From Kribbella rubisoli (GTDB lineage: Bacteria > Actinomycetota > Actinomycetes > Propionibacteriales > Kribbellaceae): a stretch of DNA of 64,000 nt. Position numbers and translations under genes: made by a program. Below are positions 17,716 to 26,663 of this stretch, piece after piece. Each line of letters opens with the position of its first letter. The stretch's first letter is position 1. The notes under the pieces are model-generated. The model made no database searches. It was not told the DNA's origin and saw nothing but the letters and a program-made list of their open reading frames with translations. The stretch is from contig NZ_SHKR01000011.1 in assembly GCF_004217145.1 (NCBI RefSeq), positions 124,001 to 188,000 of the forward strand, in the 5' to 3' direction.

Positions 17716-17857
17716 GGAAGCCTCCAACCATCGGTCCTTTGCGGAATGCCCGGCGGGCAAAACCACGCCAATGGTGGCTGCGGCGGTTTCTTAAGTCAAT
17801 AGGTTTCCAAGAAGCGTTTGATAACTGGCGGAAAACAACCAACGACGCCGAGGGAAA
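17716..17857 (-). promoter_or_regulatory. Promoter region of the importer/GDPD operon
   Basis: No gene is present. On the plus strand GGTTTC occurs twice (17785-17790 and 17802-17807), 17 bp apart, with GCGTTTG at 17814, a repeat pattern that could bind a regulator such as a phosphate- or sugar-responsive protein. A short dyad CCAC/GTGG flanks 17763-17777. I cannot identify the -10 and -35 boxes with confidence. Confidence 0.35.
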
Positions 17858-17872
17858 GTTGCTCTGAGCAAC
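17851..17872 (-). terminator. Intrinsic terminator after the malic enzyme gene
   Basis: Read on the minus strand, GTTGCTC-A-GAGCAAC (17872-17858) forms a tight hairpin followed by TTTCCCT. It starts ten bases after the malic enzyme stop and separates that gene from the importer operon. Confidence 0.6.
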
Positions 17873-17881
17873 ACTTCGGGG

Positions 17882-19081
17882 TCAGGCCGGACGGGCCACC
17901 CCGTCGGTCGCGGCGGCTGCGGCGACCGCGGCGGCGACCGCGGGGGCCACGCGCTCGTCGAACGGGGACGGGATGATGTAGTCGGGCCGCAGGTCATCGG
18001 CCGAGATCAGCCCGGCGAGGGCGTTGGCGGCGGCGAGCTTCATACCCTCGGTGATCCGCGACGCGTTGGCGTCGAAGGCACCGCGGAAGATCCCCGGGAA
18101 TGCCAGCACGTTGTTGATCTGGTTCGGGAAATCCGAGCGGCCGGTCGCGACCACCGCGGCGTGCCGGTGCGCGATATCCGGGTGCACCTCGGGATTCGGG
18201 TTCGCCAGCGCGAAAATCATCGCGTCGGGGGCCATTTTCGCGACGGCCTCCTCCGGCACGGTTCCGCCGGAGACGCCGAGGAAGAGGTGCGCGCCTTCGA
18301 GCGCGTCGACCAGCCGGCCCGACAGGCCGCCGGTGTTGGTGTCGCGGGCGAGCGACAGCTTCACCGGGTTGAGGTCGGCGCGGTCCTCGTGCAGCACGCC
18401 CTTGCTGTCCACCACGGCGAGGTCGCCGACGCCGGCCTGCAGAAGGATCCGCGCACAGGCCACCCCGGCCGCACCGGCGCCGGAGATCACCACCCGGATA
18501 TCCTCGATCGACTTGTCCGTGACCCGCAGCGCGTTGCGAAGAGCCGCGAGTACGACGACCGCCGTACCGTGCTGGTCGTCGTGGAAGACCGGGATGTCGA
18601 GCCGCTCCTTCAGCCGGCGCTCGATCTCGAAGCAGCGCGGCGCGGAGATGTCCTCGAGGTTGATCCCGCCGAACGTCGGCGCCATCCGCGCGACCGTCTC
18701 GACGAACTCGTCCACATCTGTGCAGTCCAGCGCGATCGGCACCGAGTCGACACCGCCGAACTCCTTGAACAGCAGGGCTTTGCCCTCCATCACCGGCAGC
18801 GACGCGGCCGGGCCGATGTCGCCGAGCCCGAGGACGGCGGTGCCGTCGGTGACGACAGCGACCACGTTGGACTTCCACGTGTACCGGCGTACCAGCGAGG
18901 GGTCTTCGGCGATCGCGGTGCAGACCCGTGCGACACCGGGCGTGTACGCCTTGGAGAGGTCATCTGCATCGCGGACGTGGATCGAGGACGACACCTCGAT
19001 CTTGCCGCCGCGGTGCAGTTCGAAGACGGCATCACCCGCGAACGGGTCGGAGACAGGCGATTCAAGGGGTTGGGCGACCAT
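17882..19081 (-). CDS. NAD(P)-dependent malic enzyme (short bacterial form)
   Basis: A 399-residue enzyme that decarboxylates malate to pyruvate. The N-terminal malic domain has the active-site Tyr in SKAYTPGVARVC. The metal ligands lie in NLEDISAPRCFEIERRL and FHDDQHGTA. The NAD-binding domain has the nucleotide fold VVISGAGAAGVACARIL, and then FALANPNPEVHPD. The C-terminal phosphotransacetylase domain of MaeB-type proteins is absent. Which cofactor is used cannot be read with certainty. It has its own terminator and is divergent from the first amino-acid importer. It links TCA intermediates to pyruvate, consistent with kgd being central in this region. Confidence 0.93.
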   Translation of the reverse strand: MVAQPLESPVSDPFAGDAVFELHRGGKIEVSSSIHVRDADDLSKAYTPGVARVCTAIAEDPSLVRRYTWKSNVVAVVTDGTAVLGLGDIGPAASLPVMEGKALLFKEFGGVDSVPIALDCTDVDEFVETVARMAPTFGGINLEDISAPRCFEIERRLKERLDIPVFHDDQHGTAVVVLAALRNALRVTDKSIEDIRVVISGAGAAGVACARILLQAGVGDLAVVDSKGVLHEDRADLNPVKLSLARDTNTGGLSGRLVDALEGAHLFLGVSGGTVPEEAVAKMAPDAMIFALANPNPEVHPDIAHRHAAVVATGRSDFPNQINNVLAFPGIFRGAFDANASRITEGMKLAAANALAGLISADDLRPDYIIPSPFDERVAPAVAAAVAAAAATDGVARPA

Positions 19082-19241
19082 GGACGGACCCTTTCGGAAG
19101 ACTTGGATTCAGTGTTCAGAAGCAGGGGATCGCCCGTGCGGAAAGTAAACCACAGACCTCACTGGTCTGCTGTGAGGGGTCCCACACCCCCCTCGTGTGC
19201 CAGGATGCGGGATTCACAATCCCTGTCGAGGAGAACTCGCG
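19082..19241 (+). promoter_or_regulatory. Divergent promoter/leader with alternative hairpins upstream of first importer
   Basis: Between malic enzyme and the binding-protein gene, CAGACC/GGTCTG (19153-19158, 19164-19169) overlaps CCTCAC/GTGAGG (19157-19162, 19172-19177), so the two hairpins exclude each other. Two more follow: CACAC/GTGTG (19183-19199) and GGGATT/AATCCC (19209-19223), the last ending just before the GAGGAG ribosome-binding site. Such layering suggests attenuation or several operators. Confidence 0.45.
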
Positions 19242-20078
19242 ATGAATTTCGTCCCCACTCTCCGCAAGACTCGAGCCGCTGTCGCGCTGGCCGCCGTACT
19301 CGGACTGTCCCTGTCCGCCTGCGGCAGCGACTCGGGCAGCGGTGGTTCCGATGACAAGGCCAAGGCGGCCGGCATCACGCTGGTCAAGCCCGGCAAGCTC
19401 ACCGTCTGCACCCACCTGCCGTACAAGCCCTTCCAGTACAAGGACGGCACCGACGTCGTCGGCTTCGACGTGGACCTGCTCAACCTCGTCGCCGACGACC
19501 TCGGCCTGAAGCAGGACGTGGTGAACATCGAGTGGGCCCAGGTGACGTCGGGCGCCGCGTTCCAGGCGAAGAAGTGCGACATGGGCATGGGCGCGATGAC
19601 GATCACCAAGGAGCGTCAGGCCGCGATCAGCATCACCGATCCGTACATGGACGCCACCCAGGTGCTGATGGCGAAGAAGGACTCCGGCATCAAGTCGCTG
19701 GCCGACCTGCGGGGTAAGAAGATCGGCGCGCAGGCCGACACCACCGGCAAGAAGTACGCCGACGAGAACGCCGCGGCCAACGGGTACACCGTGATCCCGT
19801 TCAACGACCTCGCGCTGCAGGAGAACAACGTCAAGTCCGGCCGGGTCGCCGCCGCGATCAACGACAACGGCGTGCTGTACGACTTCGTCAAGGACAACCC
19901 GGACATGGCCGTGGTCGCCGAGTTCAACACCGGTGAGCAGTACGGCTTCGGAGCGCTCAAGGACGGCAGCGGCCCGAAGCTGGTCTCGAAGTTCAACGAG
20001 CTGCTGGCCAAGGCCAAGTCCGACGGCAAGTACAACGAGATCTACAAGAAGTGGTTCGGGGTTGAGCCGCAGAAGTGA
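19242..20078 (+). CDS. Polar amino-acid ABC importer, binding lipoprotein (glutamate type) 1
   Basis: A 278-residue precursor with lipobox LSLSAC (Cys near 26) and a family 3 solute-binding domain. It contains LTVCTHLPYKPFQY, VVGFDVDLLNLVADDLG, and GAMTITKERQAAISITDPYM, which is the diagnostic family 3 strand. ATG 19242 is preceded by GAGGAG at eight bases. The ligand is probably glutamate or a related polar amino acid, by analogy with GluB. First gene of a three-gene operon with overlapping starts. Confidence 0.92.
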   Translation: MNFVPTLRKTRAAVALAAVLGLSLSACGSDSGSGGSDDKAKAAGITLVKPGKLTVCTHLPYKPFQYKDGTDVVGFDVDLLNLVADDLGLKQDVVNIEWAQVTSGAAFQAKKCDMGMGAMTITKERQAAISITDPYMDATQVLMAKKDSGIKSLADLRGKKIGAQADTTGKKYADENAAANGYTVIPFNDLALQENNVKSGRVAAAINDNGVLYDFVKDNPDMAVVAEFNTGEQYGFGALKDGSGPKLVSKFNELLAKAKSDGKYNEIYKKWFGVEPQK

Positions 20079-20899
20079 GCACCTCGACCGACACACCTGT
20101 TGAGCGGAAGGGGCTGAGCCCGCGCCGGCGGGCCCAGCGCTCCCGCTGGATCCAGTACGCCGTACTCGTCGTCCTGATCCTGGTCGCCGTGTTCGTCGCG
20201 AACTGGCACCAGATCGGCAGCGTGTTCTTCAAGCCGGAGTTCATCAAGTCGACGTTCACCGACGGCGTGCTCAAGGCCCTGCTGAAGACGCTCGAGTACA
20301 CGGCCGGCGCGTTCGTGATCGGTCTGGCCGGCGGCACGTTGCTCGCGCTGATGAAGCTCAGCCAGGTCGGCCCGTACCGGTGGATCGCGACGGCGTACAT
20401 CGAGTTCTTCCGCGGTCTGCCTGCGATCGTGGTGTTCATCGCGTTCAGCCTGCTGCCGCTGGCGTTCCCGGGTATGACGATCCCGTGGGACCCGTACGGC
20501 GTGGTGTGGCTGGCGCTCGGGATCGTGGCATCGGCGTACATGGCCGAGGTGATCCGGGCCGGCATCCAGGCGGTGCCGAAGGGACAGGTCGAGGCGGCCC
20601 GGTCGCTCGGCATGCCGGCCGGGCTGGCGATGCGGAAGATCGTTCTGCCGCAGGCGTTCCGGATCGTGCTGCCGCCGTTGACGAACGACCTGATCCTGCT
20701 GGTGAAGGACTCTTCGCTGGTGTTCATGATCGGCGTCGCCGCGGACGGGTACGAGCTCACCGGCTTCGGCCGGGACCTGGCCAACACGTACTCGAACCTG
20801 ACCCCGATCGTGGTCTGCGGCTTCTGCTACCTGGTCATCACCCTCCCGCTGGGCATCCTGGCCCGTAGACTCGAGGCCCGAACGGCGAGGACGCGCTGA
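20075..20899 (+). CDS. Polar amino-acid ABC importer permease 1
   Basis: A 274-residue HisM/GlnP-type permease. The polar N-terminus (about 25 residues) is followed by five predicted helices. The motif [17 protein letters not shown] and the EAA loop [22 protein letters not shown] are plain. The GTG start overlaps the binding-protein stop (GTGA), and the stop overlaps the ATPase start (TGATG). Only one permease gene is present, so a homodimer is likely. Confidence 0.92.
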   Translation: MSTSTDTPVERKGLSPRRRAQRSRWIQYAVLVVLILVAVFVANWHQIGSVFFKPEFIKSTFTDGVLKALLKTLEYTAGAFVIGLAGGTLLALMKLSQVGPYRWIATAYIEFFRGLPAIVVFIAFSLLPLAFPGMTIPWDPYGVVWLALGIVASAYMAEVIRAGIQAVPKGQVEAARSLGMPAGLAMRKIVLPQAFRIVLPPLTNDLILLVKDSSLVFMIGVAADGYELTGFGRDLANTYSNLTPIVVCGFCYLVITLPLGILARRLEARTARTR

Positions 20900-21651
20900 T
20901 GGCACTGGTAGAGATCAAGAATCTGCACAAGTCGTTCGGCACCAACCACGTCCTGCGTGGGATCGACTTCACCGTCGAGCAGGGCGAGGTGGTCTGTGTC
21001 ATCGGTCCGTCCGGATCGGGCAAGTCGACACTGCTGCGCTGCGTGAACCTGCTCGAGAAACCCCAAGAGGGGCAGGTGATCGTCCGCGGTGAGGACATCA
21101 CCGACCCGGACTGCCATCTGGATGCGGCCCGGCAGCAGATCGGGATGGTGTTCCAGCAGTTCAACCTGTTCCCGCACCTGTCCGTGCTGGCCAACTGCAC
21201 CGTTGCCCAGCGCACCGTTCTGAAGCGCGGACCGCAGGACGCGGACCGGATCGCCCGCGCCAACCTCGAGCGGGTCGGGCTGAGCGACAAGATCCACGCG
21301 TACCCGGCGCAGCTGTCCGGCGGCCAGCAGCAACGTGTCGCGATCGCGCGGGCGCTGTCGATGGACCCGGCGCTGATGCTGTTCGACGAGCCGACGTCCG
21401 CGCTCGACCCGGAGCTCGTCGGCGACGTCCTCACGGTCATGCGCAAACTCGCTCTGGACGGGATGACGATGCTCGTCGTCACGCACGAGATGGCCTTCGC
21501 CCGGGAGGTGGCCGACCGGGTCGTGTTCATGGACGCCGGCGTCATCGTCGAGCAGGGCCCGCCCGCCGACGTGATCGGCAGCCCGAAGGAGGAACGCACC
21601 CGCACCTTCCTCCGCCGCGTTCTCGACCCGACACACGTCGAACCGGCCTGA
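20899..21651 (+). CDS. Polar amino-acid ABC importer ATPase 1
   Basis: A 250-residue GlnQ/GluA-type ATPase: Walker [11 protein letters not shown]-loop [12 protein letters not shown], signature [15 protein letters not shown], Walker [16 protein letters not shown] and switch VTHEM. Last gene of the first importer operon; a strong 17-bp hairpin follows the stop. Confidence 0.94.
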   Translation: MALVEIKNLHKSFGTNHVLRGIDFTVEQGEVVCVIGPSGSGKSTLLRCVNLLEKPQEGQVIVRGEDITDPDCHLDAARQQIGMVFQQFNLFPHLSVLANCTVAQRTVLKRGPQDADRIARANLERVGLSDKIHAYPAQLSGGQQQRVAIARALSMDPALMLFDEPTSALDPELVGDVLTVMRKLALDGMTMLVVTHEMAFAREVADRVVFMDAGVIVEQGPPADVIGSPKEERTRTFLRRVLDPTHVEPA

Positions 21652-21652
21652 T

Positions 21653-21696
21653 CGTCACGCTGCGTGCCCGGGTGATCGACGGGCCGCAGCGTGACG
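21653..21696 (+). terminator. Hairpin terminator of importer operon 1
   Basis: Perfect 12-bp arms (21653-21664 and 21685-21696) continue into GCCCG/CGGGC with a single bulged T and a nine-base loop. It begins just after the stop codon. No T-tract is present, as is common in actinobacteria. Confidence 0.75.
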
Positions 21697-21779
21697 GGCG
21701 GTGACGACTACGAATAGGTCTCCTTTCCCGGTTGGTCCGTGCGCTGCCCGCAGGTCGCTGTGTCAAGATGCGGACACAT

Positions 21780-21801
21780 GGCACCGGGGCCGACCGGTGC
21801 C
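21780..21801 (+). promoter_or_regulatory. Leader hairpin before importer operon 2
   Basis: GGCACCGG-GGCCGA-CCGGTGCC is a perfect 8-bp hairpin that ends six bases before the GGAGGA ribosome-binding site of the second binding-protein gene. It could be an operator or affect translation. Confidence 0.4.
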
Positions 21802-21819
21802 CGGGTTTGGAGGACCTAG

Positions 21820-22734
21820 ATGTCTGTCCTGCGTAGGACACTCGCGTTGTCCGGTGTCCTGGTTCTCGCCGCCGCCGGTTGCGGTTCGAACTCTCTCGAA
21901 GGTGGCTCGTCCACCTCACCGTCGAGCGCCCCCTCCAGCGCTCCGTCGAGCGGCCCGTCCAGCAGCGGCCCGGATCTGAGCGGCTCGCTGCCGCCGAAGA
22001 TCAAGTCGGCCGGGAAGATCGTCGTCGGCGTGGACGCCAGCTACCCGCCGAACGAGTTCCTGCAGGGCGGCAAGACCGTCGTCGGCATGGACGTCGACCT
22101 GTTCAACGCGGTGGCGCAGAAGTTCGGCGTCACGGTCGAGTGGCAGCCGGCCGGCTTCGACACGATCATCACCGGCGTCCAGAGCGGCAAGTACGACGTC
22201 GGCGTCTCGTCGTTCACGATCAACGACAAGCGCAAGGCGCAGGTCAACATGGTCAGCTACTTCAACGCCGGCACGCTGTGGGCGACCGCGAAGGGCAACC
22301 CGAAGGGCGTCAAGGCCGACGACGCGTGCGGCAAGACCGTCGCGGTGCAGAAGGGTACGACGCAGCTCGAGGACGACATGCCGAAGCGGCAGGCCGCGTG
22401 CAAGGCCGCCGGCAAGCCGGAGATCAAGCTGGTCGTCCGGGAGAAGCAGGACCAGGCCACCGCGGACCTGGTCGCCGGGAAGGCCGACGCGATGCTGGCC
22501 GACTCCCCCGTCGTGCTGTACGCGATCAAGCAGACCAACGGTCAGCTCGAGCAGCTCGGTGACATCTACGACGCCGCGCCGTACGGCTATGTGATCCCGA
22601 AGGCGGAGACGGCGTTCGCGCAGTCGATCACCGAGGCGCTGAAGGCCCTGAACACCGAGGGCACCTACAAGAGCACGCTGCAGAAGTGGAACAACGACTC
22701 GGGTGCGCTCACCGACTTCGCCGTGAACCCGTGA
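21820..22734 (+). CDS. Polar amino-acid ABC importer, binding lipoprotein 2
   Basis: A 304-residue precursor with lipobox LAAAGC (Cys near 21), then a long Ser/Pro/Gly-rich linker (about 22-56) that would hold the domain away from the membrane. The family 3 binding domain follows, with KIVVGVDASYPPNEF, VVGMDVDLFNAVAQKFG and DVGVSSFTINDKRKAQV. It has two extra cysteines (ADDACGK and RQAACKA) that could form a disulfide. RBS GGAGGA. Different enough from the first binding protein to carry another polar amino acid. Confidence 0.92.
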   Translation: MSVLRRTLALSGVLVLAAAGCGSNSLEGGSSTSPSSAPSSAPSSGPSSSGPDLSGSLPPKIKSAGKIVVGVDASYPPNEFLQGGKTVVGMDVDLFNAVAQKFGVTVEWQPAGFDTIITGVQSGKYDVGVSSFTINDKRKAQVNMVSYFNAGTLWATAKGNPKGVKADDACGKTVAVQKGTTQLEDDMPKRQAACKAAGKPEIKLVVREKQDQATADLVAGKADAMLADSPVVLYAIKQTNGQLEQLGDIYDAAPYGYVIPKAETAFAQSITEALKALNTEGTYKSTLQKWNNDSGALTDFAVNP

Positions 22735-22741
22735 GGCTCCG

Positions 22742-23707
22742 ATGAGCACTGACACAACCGAGACCCGGCCGGCGGACGCGAGCCCCGATCGGCCGGGGGC
22801 GATCAACGCCGTACCGGTCCGGCATCCCGGCCGCTGGGTCGCGATCGCCGTGATCGTGATCCTGGCCGGGATGCTGGTGCACCTGCTGGTGACGAACAAG
22901 GCCTTCGACTGGCGCTTCGTCTTCCAGGCGATGAACCAGCAGCCGGTGATCCACGGTTTCCTCAAGGGCACCTTGCTGGTCACCGTGCTGTCGATGATCG
23001 TCGGCGTCGGCGGTGGCGTCCTGCTGGCCGTGATGCGGCTCTCGGACAACCCGATCCTGGCCGGGGTGTCGTGGGTGTTCACCTGGTTCTTCCGGAGCAT
23101 CCCGCGCTACATCCTGCTGTTCACGATGGGCACGCTGGGGATCCTGTTCCCGCAGGGCATCGCGTTCGGGATCCCGTTCGACTGGAAGATCATGGACTGG
23201 CTCGGGATGTCCGGTGACTGGCGGTTCTTCACCCTCGACGCCAACCAGGTCTTCACCGGCATCGTCGCCGGTGTGATCGGGCTCGGGCTGTCCGAGGCGG
23301 CGTACATGGCCGAGATCGCGCGCGCGGGCATCATGAGCGTCGACAAGGGCCAGGCCGAAGCGGCCGAGGCGCTGGGGATGAGTAGCGGCAAGGTGATGCG
23401 CCGGGTCGTGCTGCCGCAGGCGATGCGGGTGATCGTGCCGCCGACCGGCAACGAGACGATCGCGATGCTGAAGGACACGTCGCTGCTGCTCGCCGTACCG
23501 GTGATCGCCGAGCTGTTCTACCAGCTGCAGTCGATCGGCAGCACGTACTACAAGACATTCCCGATCGCGGTCGCCGCGACGCTGTACTACCTGGCCGCGA
23601 CCAGTGTGTTGATGGTCGGCCAGTACTTCCTCGAGCGGCACTTCGGTCGCGGCTTCGGGACCAAGGCACCGCGCGCCGCGCGGCCGGCCGGGGCAGGAGG
23701 CGCCTGA
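22742..23707 (+). CDS. Polar amino-acid ABC importer permease 2
   Basis: A 321-residue HisM-type permease with a 40-residue polar N-terminus. Helices include [20 protein letters not shown], and the EAA loop is [24 protein letters not shown]. It has a larger extracellular loop (about 130-170) than permease 1. It starts seven bases after the binding-protein stop, and its TGA overlaps the ATG of the ATPase gene. Confidence 0.92.
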   Translation: MSTDTTETRPADASPDRPGAINAVPVRHPGRWVAIAVIVILAGMLVHLLVTNKAFDWRFVFQAMNQQPVIHGFLKGTLLVTVLSMIVGVGGGVLLAVMRLSDNPILAGVSWVFTWFFRSIPRYILLFTMGTLGILFPQGIAFGIPFDWKIMDWLGMSGDWRFFTLDANQVFTGIVAGVIGLGLSEAAYMAEIARAGIMSVDKGQAEAAEALGMSSGKVMRRVVLPQAMRVIVPPTGNETIAMLKDTSLLLAVPVIAELFYQLQSIGSTYYKTFPIAVAATLYYLAATSVLMVGQYFLERHFGRGFGTKAPRAARPAGAGGA

Positions 23708-24483
23708 TGCCGCTGGTTCACGCGGTCAATGTGACCAAATCGTTCCACCACAACGAAGTGCTCAAAGGCATCGATCTCGATGTCGATCGCGGGCAGGTGG
23801 TGTGTCTGCTCGGGCCGTCGGGTTCGGGCAAGACGACGTTCCTGCGCTGCATCAACCAGCTCGAGACGATCGACGGCGGCCGGATCTGGGTCGACGACGA
23901 ACTGATGGGGTACGCCGACCGCGACGGCAAGCTGTACCGCCTGAAGAACAAGGAGATCGCGGCGCAGCGGCGCGAGATCGGGATGGTGTTCCAGCGGTTC
24001 AACCTGTTCCCGCACAAGACCGCGCTGGAGAACATCGTCGAAGCGCCCACCCAGGTCAAGCGTGAGTCGAAGAAGACCGCCCGCGAACGCGCGATGAAGC
24101 TGCTCGACCGGGTCGGGCTCGCAGATCGCTGCAACGCCTACCCGGCGCAGCTGTCCGGCGGTCAGCAGCAGCGGGTGGCGATCGCGCGGGCGCTGGCGAT
24201 GCAGCCGAAGCTGATGCTGTTCGACGAGCCGACGTCGGCGCTCGACCCCGAACTCGTCGGCGAGGTGCTCGCGGTGATGCGGGAGCTCGCGCTCGAGGGG
24301 ATGACGATGATCGTGGTCACCCACGAGATGTCGTTCGCCCGCGAGGTCGCCGACACGGTCGTGTTCATGGACGGCGGCGTGGTCGTCGAGGCCGGTCCGC
24401 CGAAGGACGTCATCGGCAATCCGCAGCACTCCCGCACCCAGGCGTTCCTCTCGAGGCTCCGCTCGGAGCACGAACACCCCTGA
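23707..24483 (+). CDS. Polar amino-acid ABC importer ATPase 2
   Basis: A 258-residue GlnQ-type ATPase: Walker [11 protein letters not shown]-loop [13 protein letters not shown], signature [15 protein letters not shown], Walker [16 protein letters not shown]. It has a short insertion around residues 60-80 ([20 protein letters not shown]) relative to ATPase 1. Closes the second importer operon. Confidence 0.94.
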   Translation: MPLVHAVNVTKSFHHNEVLKGIDLDVDRGQVVCLLGPSGSGKTTFLRCINQLETIDGGRIWVDDELMGYADRDGKLYRLKNKEIAAQRREIGMVFQRFNLFPHKTALENIVEAPTQVKRESKKTARERAMKLLDRVGLADRCNAYPAQLSGGQQQRVAIARALAMQPKLMLFDEPTSALDPELVGEVLAVMRELALEGMTMIVVTHEMSFAREVADTVVFMDGGVVVEAGPPKDVIGNPQHSRTQAFLSRLRSEHEHP

Positions 24484-24536
24484 TTTCAGGGGATTTCCCG
24501 CGGTCGGCCCCGTTCGCCGTGCATCAGCGTCCGTGA

Positions 24537-24562
24537 GGTTGGATGATGTACGGCGTCAGGGT
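24537..24562 (+). promoter_or_regulatory. Possible SigB/SigF-type promoter of the sigma-factor operon
   Basis: GTTG (24538-24541) and GGGTCG (24559-24564) are separated by 17 bases, a weak match to the GTTT-N15-17-GGGTAT consensus of this sigma family. Such operons often autoregulate. Fit is partial. Confidence 0.25.
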
Positions 24563-24580
24563 CGATACGAGGGAGACGAT

Positions 24581-24973
24581 GTGAGCAGCACGGGACGAGC
24601 CGCTGAGGTCCGCTTGAGTATCCCGGCGGACAGTGCCTACATCGCCGTACCGCGATCCGTGGTCGGCAACCTGGCTGCCCGCAACGACTTCACCCTGGAC
24701 GCGATCGACGACCTGCGGATCGCCGTCGACGAGGCATGCGCGCTGCTGCTGCCGGAGGCGGCCGACGGCGTACTGGACTGCGTGTTCGAGATCGAGCCGC
24801 CGCAGCTGACCGTGCGCGCGAGCGCGCTGGTGCGCAGCGGCTGGATGCCGGACACCGACTCCTTCGGCTGGACCGTCCTGACTGCACTGGTCGAGTCCGC
24901 CGCGGCGGAAACCATCGACGGCCGGCTGACCATCACCGTGACGGCGACCGCCACCGCGACGGAGAGCCTGTGA
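24581..24973 (+). CDS. Anti-sigma factor, RsbW/SpoIIAB-like ATPase domain
   Basis: The GTG at 24581 (GGGAG five bases upstream) gives 130 residues. The N-terminal half matches the GHKL anti-sigma fold: ADSAYIAVPRSVVGNLAARNDFTLDAIDDLRIAVDEACALLL, seen here in parts as the N-box with Asp/Glu/Ala. The later G1/G2 boxes are poorly conserved (SGWMPDTDSFGWTVLTALV), so ATP binding may be weak. It is the expected partner of the sigma factor encoded 68 bases downstream. No anti-anti-sigma gene is nearby. Confidence 0.85.
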   Translation: MSSTGRAAEVRLSIPADSAYIAVPRSVVGNLAARNDFTLDAIDDLRIAVDEACALLLPEAADGVLDCVFEIEPPQLTVRASALVRSGWMPDTDSFGWTVLTALVESAAAETIDGRLTITVTATATATESL

Positions 24974-25044
24974 GCAAGCGAGCCAAGAGCACAGCAGCGC
25001 TGTCGGTCGCACCGGAGCTGAGTGCCAGCGAGGCTTCGGCGTGA
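24970..25044 (+). CDS. Possible 24-residue coupling peptide between anti-sigma and sigma genes
   Basis: A GTG overlaps the anti-sigma stop (GTGA at 24970-24973), and this short frame, VSKRAKSTAALSVAPELSAS onward, ends at TGA 25042-25044. That stop overlaps the GTG start of the sigma gene (25041). Both overlaps have the four-base form used for translational coupling. It may only ferry ribosomes across the gap; it may also be chance. Confidence 0.35.
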   Translation: MSKRAKSTAALSVAPELSASEASA

Positions 25045-25838
25045 CCGACGAGCAAATCCCGAGCGAGCCTCGGGAATCCACGGATCTGCGTACCCGGACG
25101 GCGGACTTCTTCAGCCGGATGGCCGCGGCCACCGGGCCGGGCGACGCGGCCCATACCGCGGCGCGGGACGGGCTGGTGTCGCTGCACATGCCGCTGGTGG
25201 AGCATCTGGCGCGCCGGTTCCGCAACCGCGGCGAGCCGTACGACGACCTGGTCCAGGTGGCCACGATCGGCCTGATCAAAGCGATCGACCGTTTCGACTC
25301 CGATCGCGGCGTCGAGTTCTCGACGTACGCGACGCCGACGATCCTGGGTGAGATCAAACGGTACTTCCGCGACAAGGGCTGGGCCATCCGCGTGCCGCGC
25401 CGCTTGCAGGAGCTGCGATTGTCACTGACCGCAGCCACCGCCGAGCTGACGCAAGAGCTCGGCCGGGCGCCGACCGTGGCCGAGCTGTCCGACCGGCTCG
25501 GGCTGTCACCGGATCTGGTGATCGAAGGGCTCGAGTCCGCAAACGCCTACAACACCTTGTCCTTGGACGCTCCGGACCAGAACGAGACCGACGCAACCAC
25601 GGTCCTGGACGGCCTGGGCGGCGAGGACGAGGCGCTGGAGAGCGTCGAGTACCGGGAGTCGCTCAAACCCTTGCTGGCACAGCTCGACACCCGCGAGAAG
25701 CGCATCCTCACACTGCGGTTTTTCCGCGGTATGACGCAGTCCCAGATCGCCGAGGAGATCGGGATCTCGCAGATGCACGTCTCCCGGCTGCTGGCCCGGA
25801 CACTGACCGAGCTCCGCGCCGGTCTGCTGAAGGAATAG
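25041..25838 (+). CDS. sigF: RNA polymerase sigma factor, SigB/SigF family
   Basis: The 265-residue sigma-70 protein has region 2 (YDDLVQVATIGLIKAIDRFD and FSTYATPTILGEIKRYFRDKGW), region 3 (VPRRLQELR onward to about 150) and region 4 (REKRILTLRFFRGMTQSQIAEEIGISQMHVSRLLAR). This layout without region 1.1 is that of SigB/SigF stress and sporulation factors. The upstream gene is the RsbW-like anti-sigma factor, so activity is probably set by partner switching. The symbol is family-level; which paralogue it is cannot be decided here. Confidence 0.9.
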   Translation: MTDEQIPSEPRESTDLRTRTADFFSRMAAATGPGDAAHTAARDGLVSLHMPLVEHLARRFRNRGEPYDDLVQVATIGLIKAIDRFDSDRGVEFSTYATPTILGEIKRYFRDKGWAIRVPRRLQELRLSLTAATAELTQELGRAPTVAELSDRLGLSPDLVIEGLESANAYNTLSLDAPDQNETDATTVLDGLGGEDEALESVEYRESLKPLLAQLDTREKRILTLRFFRGMTQSQIAEEIGISQMHVSRLLARTLTELRAGLLKE

Positions 25839-25864
25839 CTGCCTACAACACCGCTACAGCATCG

Positions 25865-26275
25865 TTACAGGACCGGGTGATCGTTGGCTTCGCCACCGGC
25901 CAGGGCTTCGGTGGATGCCTTCTGGAACACGCAGATCAGTACTGCGAGGGCCGCGACGGCGAGCGCGATCGTGACGGCCTTGGTCGATCCGCCCCAGAAG
26001 CTGTACGCCACCAGGAGCTGGATCAATTGAGTGAATACCGTCGGCCCGCGACTCCAGCGCACGGCCTTCCACAGACCGCGGGCGACGAAGCCCAGAGCCA
26101 CGCCGTAGACGAGGAAGAAGCCGGCCGTGGTCAGGCCGAGCACCAAGCGATCGCCATGAATCGTCAAGGCTTCGCCAATTCCGAGAACGATCAGTGCGAG
26201 GCCTTCCAAACCGACCACTGCCGCAGCTAACTTGAGCGGTCTCGGGACGGCGGCAGCTGGGGAGTCGGTCGGCAC
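25865..26275 (-). CDS. Small integral membrane protein of unknown function
   Basis: A 136-residue protein with four predicted helices (about 13-35, 47-67, 80-95, 98-117) and short polar ends; GTG start at 26275. The pattern LAAAVVGLEGLALIVLGI and then RGPTVFTQLIQLLVAYSFWGG is seen in many actinobacterial hypothetical membrane proteins. No functional motif. It is convergent with the sigma-factor gene, with only 26 bp between the two stops. Confidence 0.75.
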   Translation of the reverse strand: MPTDSPAAAVPRPLKLAAAVVGLEGLALIVLGIGEALTIHGDRLVLGLTTAGFFLVYGVALGFVARGLWKAVRWSRGPTVFTQLIQLLVAYSFWGGSTKAVTIALAVAALAVLICVFQKASTEALAGGEANDHPVL

Positions 26276-26663
26276 TTCGCCAGCTTAGTGCCACGTCCTG
26301 GGGGCCTCGCCGGACCCAAGGCCCTACAGGGATTTGAGGGTTGTGCGTAACCAAAAGAAGGTTGGAACGGTTACCTGCAGTGAACGGGTGATTGCGGAAG
26401 AGCGGCTCCGTCCGATAACCGGATGGAGCGTACGACCCTGCGCCAGTTCCGAGTGTTAAGGAAGCGTTGTGATCGGATCGACAACTCCATAACCCTTGTT
26501 TCGATCCGCCAAGATTGGGAACATGGTCTCGTTCGTGAATGCGTTCACAACGCATCGCACTACAACCCCCCAGTGCGAGACGAACCGACGAGTACAACAC
26601 CGCTGATCGGGCACAGACCTACCCGTCAGCTTACGTCAACTACTGAGAGAGATGGGATCCGCC
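26276..26663 (+). promoter_or_regulatory. whiB1: Long upstream region of whiB1 with perfect dyad
   Basis: These 388 bp hold no gene and are less GC-rich than the surroundings. A perfect 7-3-7 inverted repeat ATGCGTT-CAC-AACGCAT lies at 26539-26555, about 110 bp before the start codon. A TTGTGA / TAACCC pair (about 26467 and 26490) with 17-bp spacing is a weak promoter candidate. In mycobacteria the equivalent region carries CRP-type sites; the dyad here does not match that consensus. Confidence 0.45.

Noticed and set aside
26523..26545. Sigma-R/SigE-type promoter at whiB1 (GGGAAC ... GTT)
   Set aside because: Spacing is 20 and the -35 differs from GGGAAT, so the match is too weak.
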